Shown: positions 53,349-62,407 of the stretch, one piece after another | How the letters are laid out: every line of letters starts with the position of its first letter | Position numbering within the stretch: the first letter of the stretch is position 1 | Source of the DNA: Flavobacteriaceae bacterium | Lineage (GTDB): Bacteria; Bacteroidota; Bacteroidia; Flavobacteriales; Flavobacteriaceae | DNA: 64,000 bases | Assembly (NCBI GenBank): GCA_029238215.1 | Contig: JAQWGN010000003.1 | Span: 1-64,000 of the forward strand | Direction of reading: 5' to 3' | The notes under the pieces: generated by a model | Seen by the model: the letters and a program-made list of their open reading frames with translations, nothing else | Databases searched by the model: none | What the model was told of the DNA's origin: nothing | Translations under genes and position numbers: made by a program

Positions 53349-56300
53349 ATGTTTTTAATCTTTGACACTGAAACAACGGGCTTACCGAAACGGTGGAATG
53401 CACCCATTTCGGATTCAGACAACTGGCCGCGTTGTATTCAAGTGGCTTGGCAATTGCACGATTCTAATGGAAAATGTGTCGAACACAAAGATTTTATAAT
53501 AAAACCCGACGGCTTTGATATTCCTTATGAGTCAGAACAAATCCACGGTATTAGCACCAAACTTGCGCAAACGTCAGGTGTTTCATTGGCCGCAGTATTA
53601 GACAAATTTACAGAAGCACTTTCCCAAACCCAGTTTTTGGTAGGACACAATGTCGGTTTTGATATTAATATTATGGGTGCAGAATTGCATCGTTTTCAAC
53701 GAGACACTGAAGCTTTTACCTCAAAAGCCGTTTTGGATACCTGTACCGAAAATACGGCAACCCTTTGCCAACTTCCAGGAGGTAGAGGGGGTAAGTTTAA
53801 ATTACCAACCCTAAGCGAACTTTATAAGCACGTTTTTTCAACAGGATTTGGAGAAGCGCATAACGCAACTGCAGATGTTGAAGCCACCACACGTGTTTTT
53901 TTAGAACTCATACGACTAGGGAAGTTTAACCTTTCTAACCAAACTGATGCAAGTTTATTGGTTACAAGTGTACAAGAAACGTATCCCACAGAAGTGCCAC
54001 TTTTAGGCTTAAAGCATCAGAATTTAAAAAAGGCATCCGCTACTTTGGTAGAAGCGGCACAGATTACTACGCCAATTCCATCTCAATCATCGCAGGCGGT
54101 TCGGAGTACTCCCTTTGCTCACCTGCATACTTTTTCACAGTTTTCTGTGTTACAGTCTACGATTCGTGTAAAAGAACTTGCCGAAAAAGCAGCACAGTTA
54201 GATATGCCAGCAGTTGCACTTACTGATATGGGTAACTTAATGGGGGCATTTCATTTTGTAAAATCCGTAAAAGAGGTTAATGCTAAATTAAAAGCAGCGG
54301 ACGACAGACCTCCATTAAAACCAATAGTGGGAATTACACTAAACGTGTGTGAAAACCATCAAGACAGAAGCCGCCGAGACGATGGCTATCAAATGGTGTT
54401 TTTAGCCAAGAATAAAAAGGGATACCAAAACCTAACGAAATTATCATCTTTGGCATACACACAAGGGTTTTATTATGTTCCTCGAGTGGATAGAGCATTG
54501 GTTCAGCAATACAAAAGCGACCTTATAGTGCTTACTGGAAATGTGTACGGTGAACTTTCGGCAAAACTCCTAAATGTAGGGGAGAAGCAAGCTGAAGAGG
54601 CATTAATTTGGTGGAAAGGTCAGTTTGACAATGATCTTTACATAGAAATTATGCGCCATCAACAGGAAGATGAGAATCGTATCAATCCTGTATTGATTCA
54701 GTTTTCAGAAAAGCATCAAATTAAATTGGTGGCTACAAACTCGGTTTATTATCTCAACCAAGAGGAGGCCAATGCACATGATATTTTGCTTTGTGTCAAG
54801 GATGGTGAAAAACAAGCCACCCCTATCGGTCGTGGTCGAGGGTATAGATATGGGTTGCCAAACCAAGAATATTATTTTAAGTCACCAGAGCAAATGCAGG
54901 AATTGTTTGCAGATATTCCGCAAGCATTGGAAAGTATTGAAGAGATTGTTGATAAGGTCACTCCCTTTGATTTGGCACGGGAAGTACTCCTGCCAAAGTT
55001 TAGTATTCCAGCGCAATTTCAGTCTGAAGAGGATAAAAAAGATGAAGGAAAACGAGGTGAAAATGCGTATTTACGCCACATTACCTATGAGGGGGCTAAA
55101 GCCCGTTATGCAGAAATTGACGATTCACTTCGTGAACGGATTGATTTTGAATTAAGTGTTATTGAAAATACGGGTTACCCTGGATATTTTTTGATTGTTC
55201 AAGACTTTATCGCAGCTGCGCGTGACATGGATGTTTCGGTAGGTCCAGGGCGTGGTTCTGCGGCAGGATCGGTAGTGGCATACTGCCTGAAAATAACCAA
55301 TATAGACCCGATCAAATACGATTTACTTTTTGAGCGATTCTTAAACCCCGATCGTGTGAGCATGCCCGATATCGATATCGACTTTGATGATGAAGGACGC
55401 TCCAAAGTAATGGATTATGTAATTGAAAAATATGGATCCAATCAGGTGGCACAAATTATTACCTATGGCACCATGGCGGCAAAATCGTCAATTCGCGATA
55501 CGGCTCGTGTGCTGGATTTATCTCTTGGGGATGCTGATCGTGTCGCTAAATTAGTGCCAAACATGAAACTGAAAAAGATTTTCAGTTTAGAGAACAAAGT
55601 CCTCAAAGAGCAATTACGTGCCGATGAATATGCCAAGGTTTCTCAACTTAAATCAATTGCTGAAGGCGCAGACTTAGAAGCGGAAACACTTCGTCAAGCA
55701 CAAGTACTTGAAGGGTCGTTACGTAATACAGGAATCCATGCATGTGGTGTAATTATTACCCCCGACGACATTACCGACTTTGTGCCTGTTGCTACGGCAA
55801 AAGATTCAGATTTATATGTGACACAATTTGATAATTCGGTTGTTGAAGATGCAGGCTTGCTGAAAATGGATTTCTTGGGATTAAAAACCCTAACCCTTAT
55901 TAAAGACACGGTTAAGTTGGTCAAGTATAGACATAATATTGATCTGAATCCAGATGAATTTCCATTAGACGATGAACCAACGTATGCCTTGTTTCAACGC
56001 GGAGAAACGGTAGGTATTTTTCAATACGAAAGTGCAGGAATGCAAAAATATTTACGTGATTTAAAGCCAAATGTTTTTGAAGATCTAATTGCGATGAACG
56101 CTCTGTACCGCCCCGGACCTTTGGAATATATACCAAGTTTTGTGCGCCGTAAAAATGGACAAGAAGAAATCACCTACGATTTGCCTGCAATGGAACAGTA
56201 TCTGAAGCAGACTTATGGGATTACGGTTTATCAAGAACAAGTGATGTTGCTTTCCCAATCATTAGCGGGTTTTAGTAAAGGCCAAGCAGACGTGCTTCGT

Positions 56301-57683
56301 AAAGCTATGGGGAAAAAGATTTTCGCCTTATTGGAAAAACTGAAACCTCAGTTTTTGGATGGCGGTGAAGAACGAGGTCATCCTAGAGAAATCCTTGAAA
56401 AAATTTGGAAAGACTGGGAGGCATTTGCTTCCTATGCGTTTAATAAGTCGCATTCTACCTGCTACGCATGGGTTGCCTATCAAACGGCCTATCTCAAGGC
56501 AAATTATCCTGCTGAGTACATGGCTGCCGTTCTCTCTAATAATATGAACGACATCAAGCAGGTAAGCTTTTTTATGGAGGAATGTCGCCGTATGGGTGTT
56601 TTAGTGCTAGGTCCAGATGCTAATGAATCCTTCTACAAGTTTACAGTTAATGATAAGGGGGCGATTCGTTTTGGCATGGGCGCTATAAAGGGCATGGGTC
56701 GTGCCGCAGTTCAAACTATCGTAACGCACCGGAATGAAAAACCCTATGCTTCCATTTTTGATTTGACGCAACGGATTGATTTACGCGCAGCAAATAAAAA
56801 ATCGTTTGAAAGTTTGATTTTGGCAGGGGGCCTTGATTCCTTATCAATGGCACATCGTGCTCAATATTTTCATCATACTGGCGATGGTGTAACCTTTGTT
56901 GAAAAAGCACTTAAATATGGCGCACAGCACCAAGAGAATGAACAGTCATCTCAGGTGAGTTTGTTTGGCGCCGATGCTGCGGTAAGCATCCCAACACCAA
57001 CACTTCCTGAGTGTGAACCTTGGGGCACATTACATGCCTTAAAACAAGAAAAAGAAGTAGTTGGCATCTATCTTTCGGGCCATCCGTTAGATGATTTTAA
57101 ACCTGCAATGAAACATTTTTGCAACGCCAAAGTAGGCTTGTTTAATGATTTGGATCCTCTTGTTAATAAGGAGCTGAGTTTTGGTGGTATGGTCGGTGAG
57201 GTAGATCACCGTGTTTCTAAAAATGGTAAAGGATGGGCGATTTTCACTCTTGAAGACTTTGAAGAATCATACGACTTTAGAATATTTGGCGAAGAATATT
57301 TAAAGTTCCGCCATTTTTTGGTTACAGATAGTTTTGTTCACGTTAAGGCCTTAGTACGCGAAGGCTGGCTTAACAGAGAAACCGGCAAACGCGGAGAGCC
57401 TAGACTTCAGTTTACTGCATTTCAACAACTTCAAGACACCTTAGCAGCATATACCAAGAAGATTACGCTTAAAATGGATGTGGCTCGTATGGACGAAAAC
57501 TTACTCGTGTTTTTAGAAAAACTATTCAGAACCCACAAAGGCGACCACAAACTGGATATGATATTCTATGAGGCGGAAGACCAAATAAAATTGGTTACTA
57601 CAAGCCGTAAAGTTAAGATACAAGTTGATGAGCAATTTTTATCAGCTCTAGACGAATACCCAGTCGCATATAAACTTAATTAG
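53349..57683 (+). CDS. dnaE: DNA polymerase III alpha subunit with fused N-terminal exonuclease
   Basis: A 1444-residue replicative polymerase. Residues 1-200 are a DEDDh exonuclease (FDTETTGLPKRW, LVGHNVGFDINIMG, HNATADVEAT), normally a separate epsilon subunit. A PHP domain follows from about 255, and the polymerase has PDIDIDFDDEGRSK (Asp674, 676 and 678). The fingers motifs RGSAAGSVVAYCL, GLKTLTLIKD, ALYRPGPLEYIPSFVRRKNG and HSTCYAWVAYQTAYLKANYPAEYMA come next. The end has an HhH and OB-fold (FGGMVGEVDHRVSKNGKGWAIFTLED). The PHP metal motifs are eroded: HLHTFSQFS keeps two His, but the usual TDHGN is TDMGN at 292-296. Confidence 0.95.
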   Translation: MFLIFDTETTGLPKRWNAPISDSDNWPRCIQVAWQLHDSNGKCVEHKDFIIKPDGFDIPYESEQIHGISTKLAQTSGVSLAAVLDKFTEALSQTQFLVGHNVGFDINIMGAELHRFQRDTEAFTSKAVLDTCTENTATLCQLPGGRGGKFKLPTLSELYKHVFSTGFGEAHNATADVEATTRVFLELIRLGKFNLSNQTDASLLVTSVQETYPTEVPLLGLKHQNLKKASATLVEAAQITTPIPSQSSQAVRSTPFAHLHTFSQFSVLQSTIRVKELAEKAAQLDMPAVALTDMGNLMGAFHFVKSVKEVNAKLKAADDRPPLKPIVGITLNVCENHQDRSRRDDGYQMVFLAKNKKGYQNLTKLSSLAYTQGFYYVPRVDRALVQQYKSDLIVLTGNVYGELSAKLLNVGEKQAEEALIWWKGQFDNDLYIEIMRHQQEDENRINPVLIQFSEKHQIKLVATNSVYYLNQEEANAHDILLCVKDGEKQATPIGRGRGYRYGLPNQEYYFKSPEQMQELFADIPQALESIEEIVDKVTPFDLAREVLLPKFSIPAQFQSEEDKKDEGKRGENAYLRHITYEGAKARYAEIDDSLRERIDFELSVIENTGYPGYFLIVQDFIAAARDMDVSVGPGRGSAAGSVVAYCLKITNIDPIKYDLLFERFLNPDRVSMPDIDIDFDDEGRSKVMDYVIEKYGSNQVAQIITYGTMAAKSSIRDTARVLDLSLGDADRVAKLVPNMKLKKIFSLENKVLKEQLRADEYAKVSQLKSIAEGADLEAETLRQAQVLEGSLRNTGIHACGVIITPDDITDFVPVATAKDSDLYVTQFDNSVVEDAGLLKMDFLGLKTLTLIKDTVKLVKYRHNIDLNPDEFPLDDEPTYALFQRGETVGIFQYESAGMQKYLRDLKPNVFEDLIAMNALYRPGPLEYIPSFVRRKNGQEEITYDLPAMEQYLKQTYGITVYQEQVMLLSQSLAGFSKGQADVLRKAMGKKIFALLEKLKPQFLDGGEERGHPREILEKIWKDWEAFASYAFNKSHSTCYAWVAYQTAYLKANYPAEYMAAVLSNNMNDIKQVSFFMEECRRMGVLVLGPDANESFYKFTVNDKGAIRFGMGAIKGMGRAAVQTIVTHRNEKPYASIFDLTQRIDLRAANKKSFESLILAGGLDSLSMAHRAQYFHHTGDGVTFVEKALKYGAQHQENEQSSQVSLFGADAAVSIPTPTLPECEPWGTLHALKQEKEVVGIYLSGHPLDDFKPAMKHFCNAKVGLFNDLDPLVNKELSFGGMVGEVDHRVSKNGKGWAIFTLEDFEESYDFRIFGEEYLKFRHFLVTDSFVHVKALVREGWLNRETGKRGEPRLQFTAFQQLQDTLAAYTKKITLKMDVARMDENLLVFLEKLFRTHKGDHKLDMIFYEAEDQIKLVTTSRKVKIQVDEQFLSALDEYPVAYKLN

Positions 57684-57729
57684 GTATCAATAACAACAAT
57701 GTTTAGATAGTAAACTCTGATACATTGCA

Positions 57730-57761
57730 TTGCTTTTTTGAAAAAAAAGACACTACATTTG
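57730..57761 (+). promoter_or_regulatory. trxA promoter
   Basis: TTG at 57730-57732 and TACATTTG at 57754-57761 are 21 bases apart. The trxA ATG follows 20 bases later. Confidence 0.6.
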
Positions 57762-57781
57762 AACTTTATAACAAATTAATT

Positions 57782-58099
57782 ATGGCACTAGAAATTACCG
57801 ACGCAACCTTCGAAGAAATTGTTTTAAAGGCCTCCCAGCCAGTTTTAGTAGACTTTTGGGCAGAATGGTGTGGTCCTTGCCGTATGGTAGGGCCTATTAT
57901 TGATGCGCTTAGCCAAGAATATGACGGCAAAGCTGTTGTAGGTAAAGTGGATGTAGATAATAACCAAGAATTTGCTGCCAAATATGGTGTGCGTAACATT
58001 CCTACAGTATTACTTTTTAAAGATGGCGAATTGGTAGATCGTAAGGTTGGTGTTTCTCCAAAAGCTGTTTACGCTACGGCTATTGAGGGGCAACTTTAG
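57782..58099 (+). CDS. trxA: thioredoxin
   Basis: ATG 57782 gives 105 residues, standard for thioredoxin; the longer frame from 57725 runs through the promoter. The active site WAEWCGPCRMVGP and the cis-Pro loop VRNIPTVLLFKDGE are intact. It reduces disulfides in the cytoplasm. It lies after dnaE with its own promoter. Confidence 0.96.
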   Translation: MALEITDATFEEIVLKASQPVLVDFWAEWCGPCRMVGPIIDALSQEYDGKAVVGKVDVDNNQEFAAKYGVRNIPTVLLFKDGELVDRKVGVSPKAVYATAIEGQL

Positions 58100-58116
58100 T
58101 CAAAACCAATTTTACC

Positions 58117-58147
58117 TTTGCGTATCCGAAAATGCGGTGTATATTTG
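58117..58147 (+). promoter_or_regulatory. tRNA-Asp promoter, full -33/-7
   Basis: TTTG (58117-58120), 19 bases, TATATTTG (58140-58147); the tRNA starts 18 bases downstream. A textbook match to the phylum's housekeeping promoter. Confidence 0.8.
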
Positions 58148-58164
58148 CACGCACCTAACGAATT

Positions 58165-58238
58165 GGTCTGGTAGTTCAGCTGGTTAGAATACCTGCCTGT
58201 CACGCAGGGGGTCGCGGGTTCGAGTCCCGTCCAGACCG
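58165..58238 (+). tRNA. tRNA-Asp(GUC)
   Basis: A 74-base cloverleaf with acceptor GGTCTGG/CCAGACC and anticodon stem-loop CCTGC-CTGTCAC-GCAGG (anticodon GTC). The T arm is GCGGG-TTCGAGT-CCCGT, with discriminator G. CCA is not encoded. Confidence 0.97.
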
Positions 58239-58256
58239 CAGTTAGAATTAAAAATA

Positions 58257-58282
58257 CCTCTTGATTATCAAGAGGTTTTTTT
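58257..58282 (+). terminator. tRNA-Asp terminator
   Basis: CCTCTTGA-TTA-TCAAGAGG, an eight-base perfect stem followed by T7. Confidence 0.88.
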
Positions 58283-58402
58283 GTGGATTTAGAACACGAT
58301 ATTTCAACTGGGATTTAAAGTAGGTTGGCTATATAATGCTTCAACAAAAAGGCGCTTCCAGTTTTATTAACAGTTTTGTGCCTATTTTCAATTAAGGTTT
58401 AC

Positions 58403-58562
58403 TACTTTTGAAAAAAATTTAGGATTAAATAGTTTTTATTTCTTGTTTAATCTTCGAAGTACGCAAGTACTTTTTAACGCGTTGTGTTGCTTGCAAACAT
58501 TGTTTGCAAGAGGTTCGTAGGAGAACCCATGAGAAGCTTTCCTGAATAGGAGGGCTTTTTTG
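58403..58562 (+). ncRNA. candidate structured small RNA (or leader) with four hairpins
   Basis: TACTTTTG (58403-58410) fits the -7 box. The 150 bases after it have no ORF of note but four consecutive hairpins. These are AAGTAC-GCAA-GTACTT (58457-58472, a GNRA tetraloop), CTTGCAAAC-ATT-GTTTGCAAG (58490-58510), GGTTC-GTAGGA-GAACC (58512-58527), and AAGCTTTCCT-GAAT-AGGAGGGCTT with a T run (58534-58561), a terminator. The unit ends 32 bases before the DUF983 gene. It may be a free RNA or a transcription-attenuating leader of DUF983. It matches no RNA family that I recognise. Confidence 0.55.
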
Positions 58563-58593
58563 TTTGATAGGATTTCCTTCATACATTTAGCAT

Positions 58594-58959
58594 ATGAGTT
58601 ACTTAAGTGCCTTAGTTGAACTGCGCTGTCCAAAATGCCGAAAGGGTAAGATGTTTAAACATAAACCCTATAGCTTTAAAGGGGTTAGCGCGATAAATAA
58701 TAGATGTTCAAACTGTAGTATTCCTTACAGACTAGAGCCTTCTTTTTTCTACGGATCCATGTATGTATCCTACGCTTTGGGTGTAGCCTTGGCTGTAGTA
58801 GTATATGTTTTGCTGTTTCTAGTAGGAGTCGGAAAACATTTAGTAATGTCATTCCTAATAATTTCAGGAGCAATTATTATTCTTTCTCCCTATATCTACC
58901 AATTGTCAAAAGTGATTTGGGCAAGCCTTTTCATTAAATACGACCCCAATAAATCTTGA
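58594..58959 (+). CDS. DUF983 family membrane protein
   Basis: The 121-residue protein has an N-terminal zinc-ribbon-like pair (RCPKCRKGKMFKHKPYS and NRCSNCSIPYRLEPSFFYG, four Cys) and two helices (about 62-85 and 88-108). This is the Bacteroidota DUF983 layout. Function is unknown. TACATTTA, one mismatch from a -7 box, sits four bases before the ATG, and a hairpin-terminator region stands upstream. Confidence 0.8.
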   Translation: MSYLSALVELRCPKCRKGKMFKHKPYSFKGVSAINNRCSNCSIPYRLEPSFFYGSMYVSYALGVALAVVVYVLLFLVGVGKHLVMSFLIISGAIIILSPYIYQLSKVIWASLFIKYDPNKS

Positions 58960-58967
58960 TGCTGTGA

Positions 58968-60194
58968 TTATTTTTTAGCGAGCTGTTCAAATTCGAATAT
59001 TGAAAGCCGAAAAAAGGAGACAGAAGCTATAATGTGATCAAAAATATCTGCAGAAATAACTTCGTGATTTTTCCAGGCCTTATCTTTTGTAAATGCATAG
59101 ACCTCTAAAGGGATTCCATTTGGTGTAGGGGCCAGTTGACGGCACATCACAGTTAGGTCTTGATTGATGCTAGGATGTTGCTCCAAATAAGTTTCTATGT
59201 AGGTACGAAATAACCCTAGGTTTGTTAGATTACGTCCATTGAGTGGAACCGATGTATCTGTTTTTAATGATTCATTGTAGGCTTTTATGTCTGCTTTCTT
59301 TTCTTGAACCACGGACTTAAAGCGTTCTAGTTGTTCCATTACAGCAATCTCCTGTTCCGTTAGAAAACGGACAGACGAAGCCCGGATATACAACGGACGT
59401 TTAATTCGTCTTCCTTCAGATTCACTCATGCCACGCCAATTTTTAATGGAACTTGACAGTAATTTATAGGTAGGAATGGTCGTTATGGTGTTGTCAAAAT
59501 TCCTAATTTTTAGGGTAGATAGATTTATTTCAATAATATCACCATCTGCGCCATATGATTCCATGGTAATCCAATCGCCAATTCGGACCAAATCGTTTGC
59601 TGCAATTTGAATACTAGCCACAAACCCTAAAATAGTGTCCTTAAAAACAAGTAAAATTACAGCAGACAGTGCACCAATTCCTGTAAGAAAATACACCAGT
59701 TCTTTCCCTGAAATGATAGAGAATGTAAGTAGCAAACCAATTCCCCACAAAAATATCATGACTACTTGGATATAACTATCAATTGGCTTATCCATAAACT
59801 GCGGGCGTGACTGCAATTCTTGACGTGCGGCTCGCAACAAGCTTCGAATGGTTAAAATTGTTACAAAAACCGCATAGATATCAATAACGACAACGAGCCA
59901 GTGGTTGATGATAGCATTGCCATTTGCCCACAAAGAAACCATAAGGGTTAAAAAGAAATAGGGAACAAAACGAGAGATGTTTTTCGGGAATTTATGTTGA
60001 ATCAATGCATCGTCTAGTGTGCTATGCGTTGATTTGGCAATCTTATGAAAAACAGCAATTAAGATATAGCGGGCAATTACGCGTAATAGCCACGACAGAA
60101 AGAGAATTACTATTGTTACAGCTGTAAAATCAGCCCACCAAGCCAAAATATTTGACCATCCAATGCCAGTTAAAATATCATATAGTATATGCAT
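58968..60194 (-). CDS. MscS-family mechanosensitive channel (YbdG-like)
   Basis: This 408-residue protein has five N-terminal helices and the pore helix with TGIGALSAVILLVFKDTILGFVASIQIAANDLVRIGDWI. The MscS beta domain GADGDIIEINLSTLKIRNFDNTITTIPTY follows, then a large C-terminal domain with insert. The KNWRGMSESEGRRIKRPLYI segment and overall length recall E. coli YbdG (MscM), which protects against moderate osmotic downshift. TAATTTTG-CCCC-ATG precedes it, a likely leaderless start. Confidence 0.88.
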   Translation of the reverse strand: MHILYDILTGIGWSNILAWWADFTAVTIVILFLSWLLRVIARYILIAVFHKIAKSTHSTLDDALIQHKFPKNISRFVPYFFLTLMVSLWANGNAIINHWLVVVIDIYAVFVTILTIRSLLRAARQELQSRPQFMDKPIDSYIQVVMIFLWGIGLLLTFSIISGKELVYFLTGIGALSAVILLVFKDTILGFVASIQIAANDLVRIGDWITMESYGADGDIIEINLSTLKIRNFDNTITTIPTYKLLSSSIKNWRGMSESEGRRIKRPLYIRASSVRFLTEQEIAVMEQLERFKSVVQEKKADIKAYNESLKTDTSVPLNGRNLTNLGLFRTYIETYLEQHPSINQDLTVMCRQLAPTPNGIPLEVYAFTKDKAWKNHEVISADIFDHIIASVSFFRLSIFEFEQLAKK

Positions 60195-60198
60195 GGGG

Positions 60199-60206
60199 CA
60201 AAATTA
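60199..60206 (-). promoter_or_regulatory. -7 box placed 4 bases before mscS-like gene
   Basis: On the minus strand TAATTTTG is followed by CCCC and ATG, an exact TAnnTTTG with the recurrent spacing. Confidence 0.6.
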
Positions 60207-60243
60207 GTTAATTCTCAACGACAAATACTATATTTATAAATCC

Positions 60244-60275
60244 TAAAAAAACACCCACACCTAAAAAAGTGTGGG
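60244..60275 (-). terminator. hairpin with T run between divergent genes
   Basis: CCCACAC (60254-60260) pairs with GTGTGGG (60269-60275) around an eight-base loop. On the minus strand it is followed by seven T. No minus-strand gene ends here, so it would stop antisense transcripts coming from the kinase gene, or act before mscS. Confidence 0.6.
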
Positions 60276-60297
60276 CGCCAAAACAATAACCAATAAA

Positions 60298-61518
60298 ATG
60301 TTACGACATTTCAACCTACAAATACACGAATCGTGCCAAAGTATCACAAAACCATTTTTTGTTGTGTTTTTTGTAATGTTGAGCTGTTTTTTATCGTTTA
60401 AAGCATTTAGCCAACAACCCGAATTTGAAATTAAACTTACCCAGCTGGAGTATGTCGATGGTAAAACAAATCAAATTGTCTATTTAAATGAAGCATCTGT
60501 ACCATCAACTCTTGTGCTATCTCGTGATTACAATCACGTTTATATACAGCTTAAAAAAGATGCTACCATTCAATATGCGTATAAAGTAACTGGAGAAACA
60601 GGGCTTCTAAATTGGAAGAATACCACAAATGAAATACATCTTTTGGGACTTACAAGGGGGGTCCATAAACTCTTTGTTAAAGGAACTCGTAATGGAATCA
60701 ACTCTTCCAATACAATACAGTTCGACGTCTTTGTCCCTTCTCCAATTTACCTGCGTTGGTGGTTTATAACGAGTATCATTCTTATTGTTGTTTCAATATT
60801 TTATTTGTTTTTAACGCTTGAAGCAAAGCTTTTGAGGGAACGAAAAAACAAAAACCTTCAAGTTTCAAACCTTGAGGCAAAAGCCTATCGTGCTCAAATG
60901 AACCCACATTTTATTTTTAATGCTTTGAATGGAATGCAATCTGCTATGGTTTTGGGAGGGGAGCAAGAATTTAACAAATACATCACTTCCTTTTCTAAGC
61001 TAATACGCAATACCATTGAAATGAGTAGTGTAGATAAAATTACGTTAACAGATGAGATTGCATATATTACCAATTACGTAGCCCTTCAAAGCCTGCGCCT
61101 TGAAAAAGAAATAAAAATGAATTTAGATGTTGATGCGTCTATCGATCAAGAAGCGGCTTATCTTCCCTGCATGATGCTTCAACCTATCATCGAAAATGCG
61201 ATTGTACACGGCATCATTCCTAAAAAAGTTAGCGGTACGATTACCCTTGCGGTCAAACATGTCGATGATATGTTGGTTGTTTCTGTTACAGACGACGGGA
61301 TTGGAAGACAGGCCGCAGCAATGCTTAAAGAACGCTATCAAAAAACCCATCAGTCTTTTGCTACTCAAATTATGAAGGATAGGATCGATATTTTTAATTA
61401 TTACAACAAGCGTAAATTAGCCTTTCAAATTGCAGATTTACACCATGATGATGGTACTGCCGCTGGAACAAAAGTGACGTTAAACGTGCCTGTTGACTTT
61501 AAGACGCGTCATAAATAA
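60298..61518 (+). CDS. LytS-type sensor histidine kinase
   Basis: ATG 60298 is preferred to GTG 60271, which lies in the hairpin region. The 406-residue protein has a signal or anchor segment (residues 20-40), a periplasmic beta domain like the Y_Y_Y sensor module, and one helix (about 155-175). A His_kinase (LytS/YehU) domain follows, with AQMNPHFIFNALNGMQSAM (His204) and an HATPase with MLQPIIENAIVHGI and DDGIGRQ. A LytTR response regulator normally follows; none is in this window, so the partner is elsewhere. Its end overlaps the convergent kinase gene by 20 bases. Confidence 0.9.
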   Translation: MLRHFNLQIHESCQSITKPFFVVFFVMLSCFLSFKAFSQQPEFEIKLTQLEYVDGKTNQIVYLNEASVPSTLVLSRDYNHVYIQLKKDATIQYAYKVTGETGLLNWKNTTNEIHLLGLTRGVHKLFVKGTRNGINSSNTIQFDVFVPSPIYLRWWFITSIILIVVSIFYLFLTLEAKLLRERKNKNLQVSNLEAKAYRAQMNPHFIFNALNGMQSAMVLGGEQEFNKYITSFSKLIRNTIEMSSVDKITLTDEIAYITNYVALQSLRLEKEIKMNLDVDASIDQEAAYLPCMMLQPIIENAIVHGIIPKKVSGTITLAVKHVDDMLVVSVTDDGIGRQAAAMLKERYQKTHQSFATQIMKDRIDIFNYYNKRKLAFQIADLHHDDGTAAGTKVTLNVPVDFKTRHK

Positions 61519-62407
61519 ATGCCTCATAGGAAAAACATGTGGTATAGCCTTTTTTAGCAAAGTATGTAGGAGTGCGTTTGTCACCACATGCTAGAATAAA
61601 ATCACCGCCCCAGGCCCCGAGACTTTTGATTGCTCCAGTGTAGTCCGAAAACAAGCGTTGCTGAACAGGGATGTTTTCAAGCATATTCCCAACAAGGTTT
61701 TCATGTTGACGCATAAGCTCCTGAAATAGTACTAAATCCGTTGCGTTTAAAAACGCAGCTGTTAGCGAATTAAAGGCATTAATTTTTTCTTTGGTAAGTA
61801 GGTTTCTATCAAAAGTAGCAACTGCTTTTTGGCTGTCTTGTTTTTCATTTAAATAAATAAAATAAAGCTGCGCCTTAAAAGGAGGATCAAAGTGAACATC
61901 CCTAAAAAGGGGATTGCCAACATCCTTTCTTTGATAAAGAATGGGACCTTGAGCCATAGCACAGGCAATATCATATCCACTTCCTCCAAATACGGCTTGT
62001 TGTATGGGATGCGGATTTATTCCCGCCCATTGTGCCAATAATGCTATTAGCGTAGATGAACTTCCCAGACCCCAACTGCGATTAAAATCGAGAGTTGTAG
62101 TAAACGAAAATCCAATGGCTGATTGCCAAATCGAGGGATTATGCTGCTTTAGTTCTGTAAAGAGTTGTTGCAAGCGGGTCGTTATCTCCGATCCGTTTTC
62201 TTTGGGAGTAAAGCTTGTTTTGTCAAAAGTATTTTGATACCAAACTACGCCATGTTCATCGATACTCTTCCATAGTATTACAGCTTTATCTAATGGAGTT
62301 ACTTCCAAATGCTGCCCCAGTTTTGTAGGCATTGCTAAGGCTTCTGCTCCGCCCAATACTGCATATTCGGAGGTAAGTAATAGTTTTCCATGGGCAAAAA
62401 ACCTCAT
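61499..62407 (-). CDS. GYDIA-family GHMP kinase (mevalonate-pathway type)
   Basis: This 302-residue GHMP kinase has KLLLTSEYAVLGGAEALAMPT at the front and the ATP loop SWGLGSSSTLIALLAQWAG. The name-giving GGSGYDIACAMAQGPILYQ lies near the middle, and SLGAWGGDFILACG near the end. It overlaps the HMG-CoA reductase gene by 4 bases (ATGA), which supports a step of the mevalonate route to isoprenoids, such as mevalonate or phosphomevalonate phosphorylation. The exact substrate is not certain. Confidence 0.88.
   Translation of the reverse strand: MRFFAHGKLLLTSEYAVLGGAEALAMPTKLGQHLEVTPLDKAVILWKSIDEHGVVWYQNTFDKTSFTPKENGSEITTRLQQLFTELKQHNPSIWQSAIGFSFTTTLDFNRSWGLGSSSTLIALLAQWAGINPHPIQQAVFGGSGYDIACAMAQGPILYQRKDVGNPLFRDVHFDPPFKAQLYFIYLNEKQDSQKAVATFDRNLLTKEKINAFNSLTAAFLNATDLVLFQELMRQHENLVGNMLENIPVQQRLFSDYTGAIKSLGAWGGDFILACGDKRTPTYFAKKGYTTCFSYEAFIYDAS

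Noticed and set aside
58510-58530. preQ1-I riboswitch resemblance (AGAGGTTC ... ACCC)
   Set aside because: The first stem start looks similar, but the A-rich tail and pseudoknot pairing of preQ1-I are missing and the downstream gene is DUF983.
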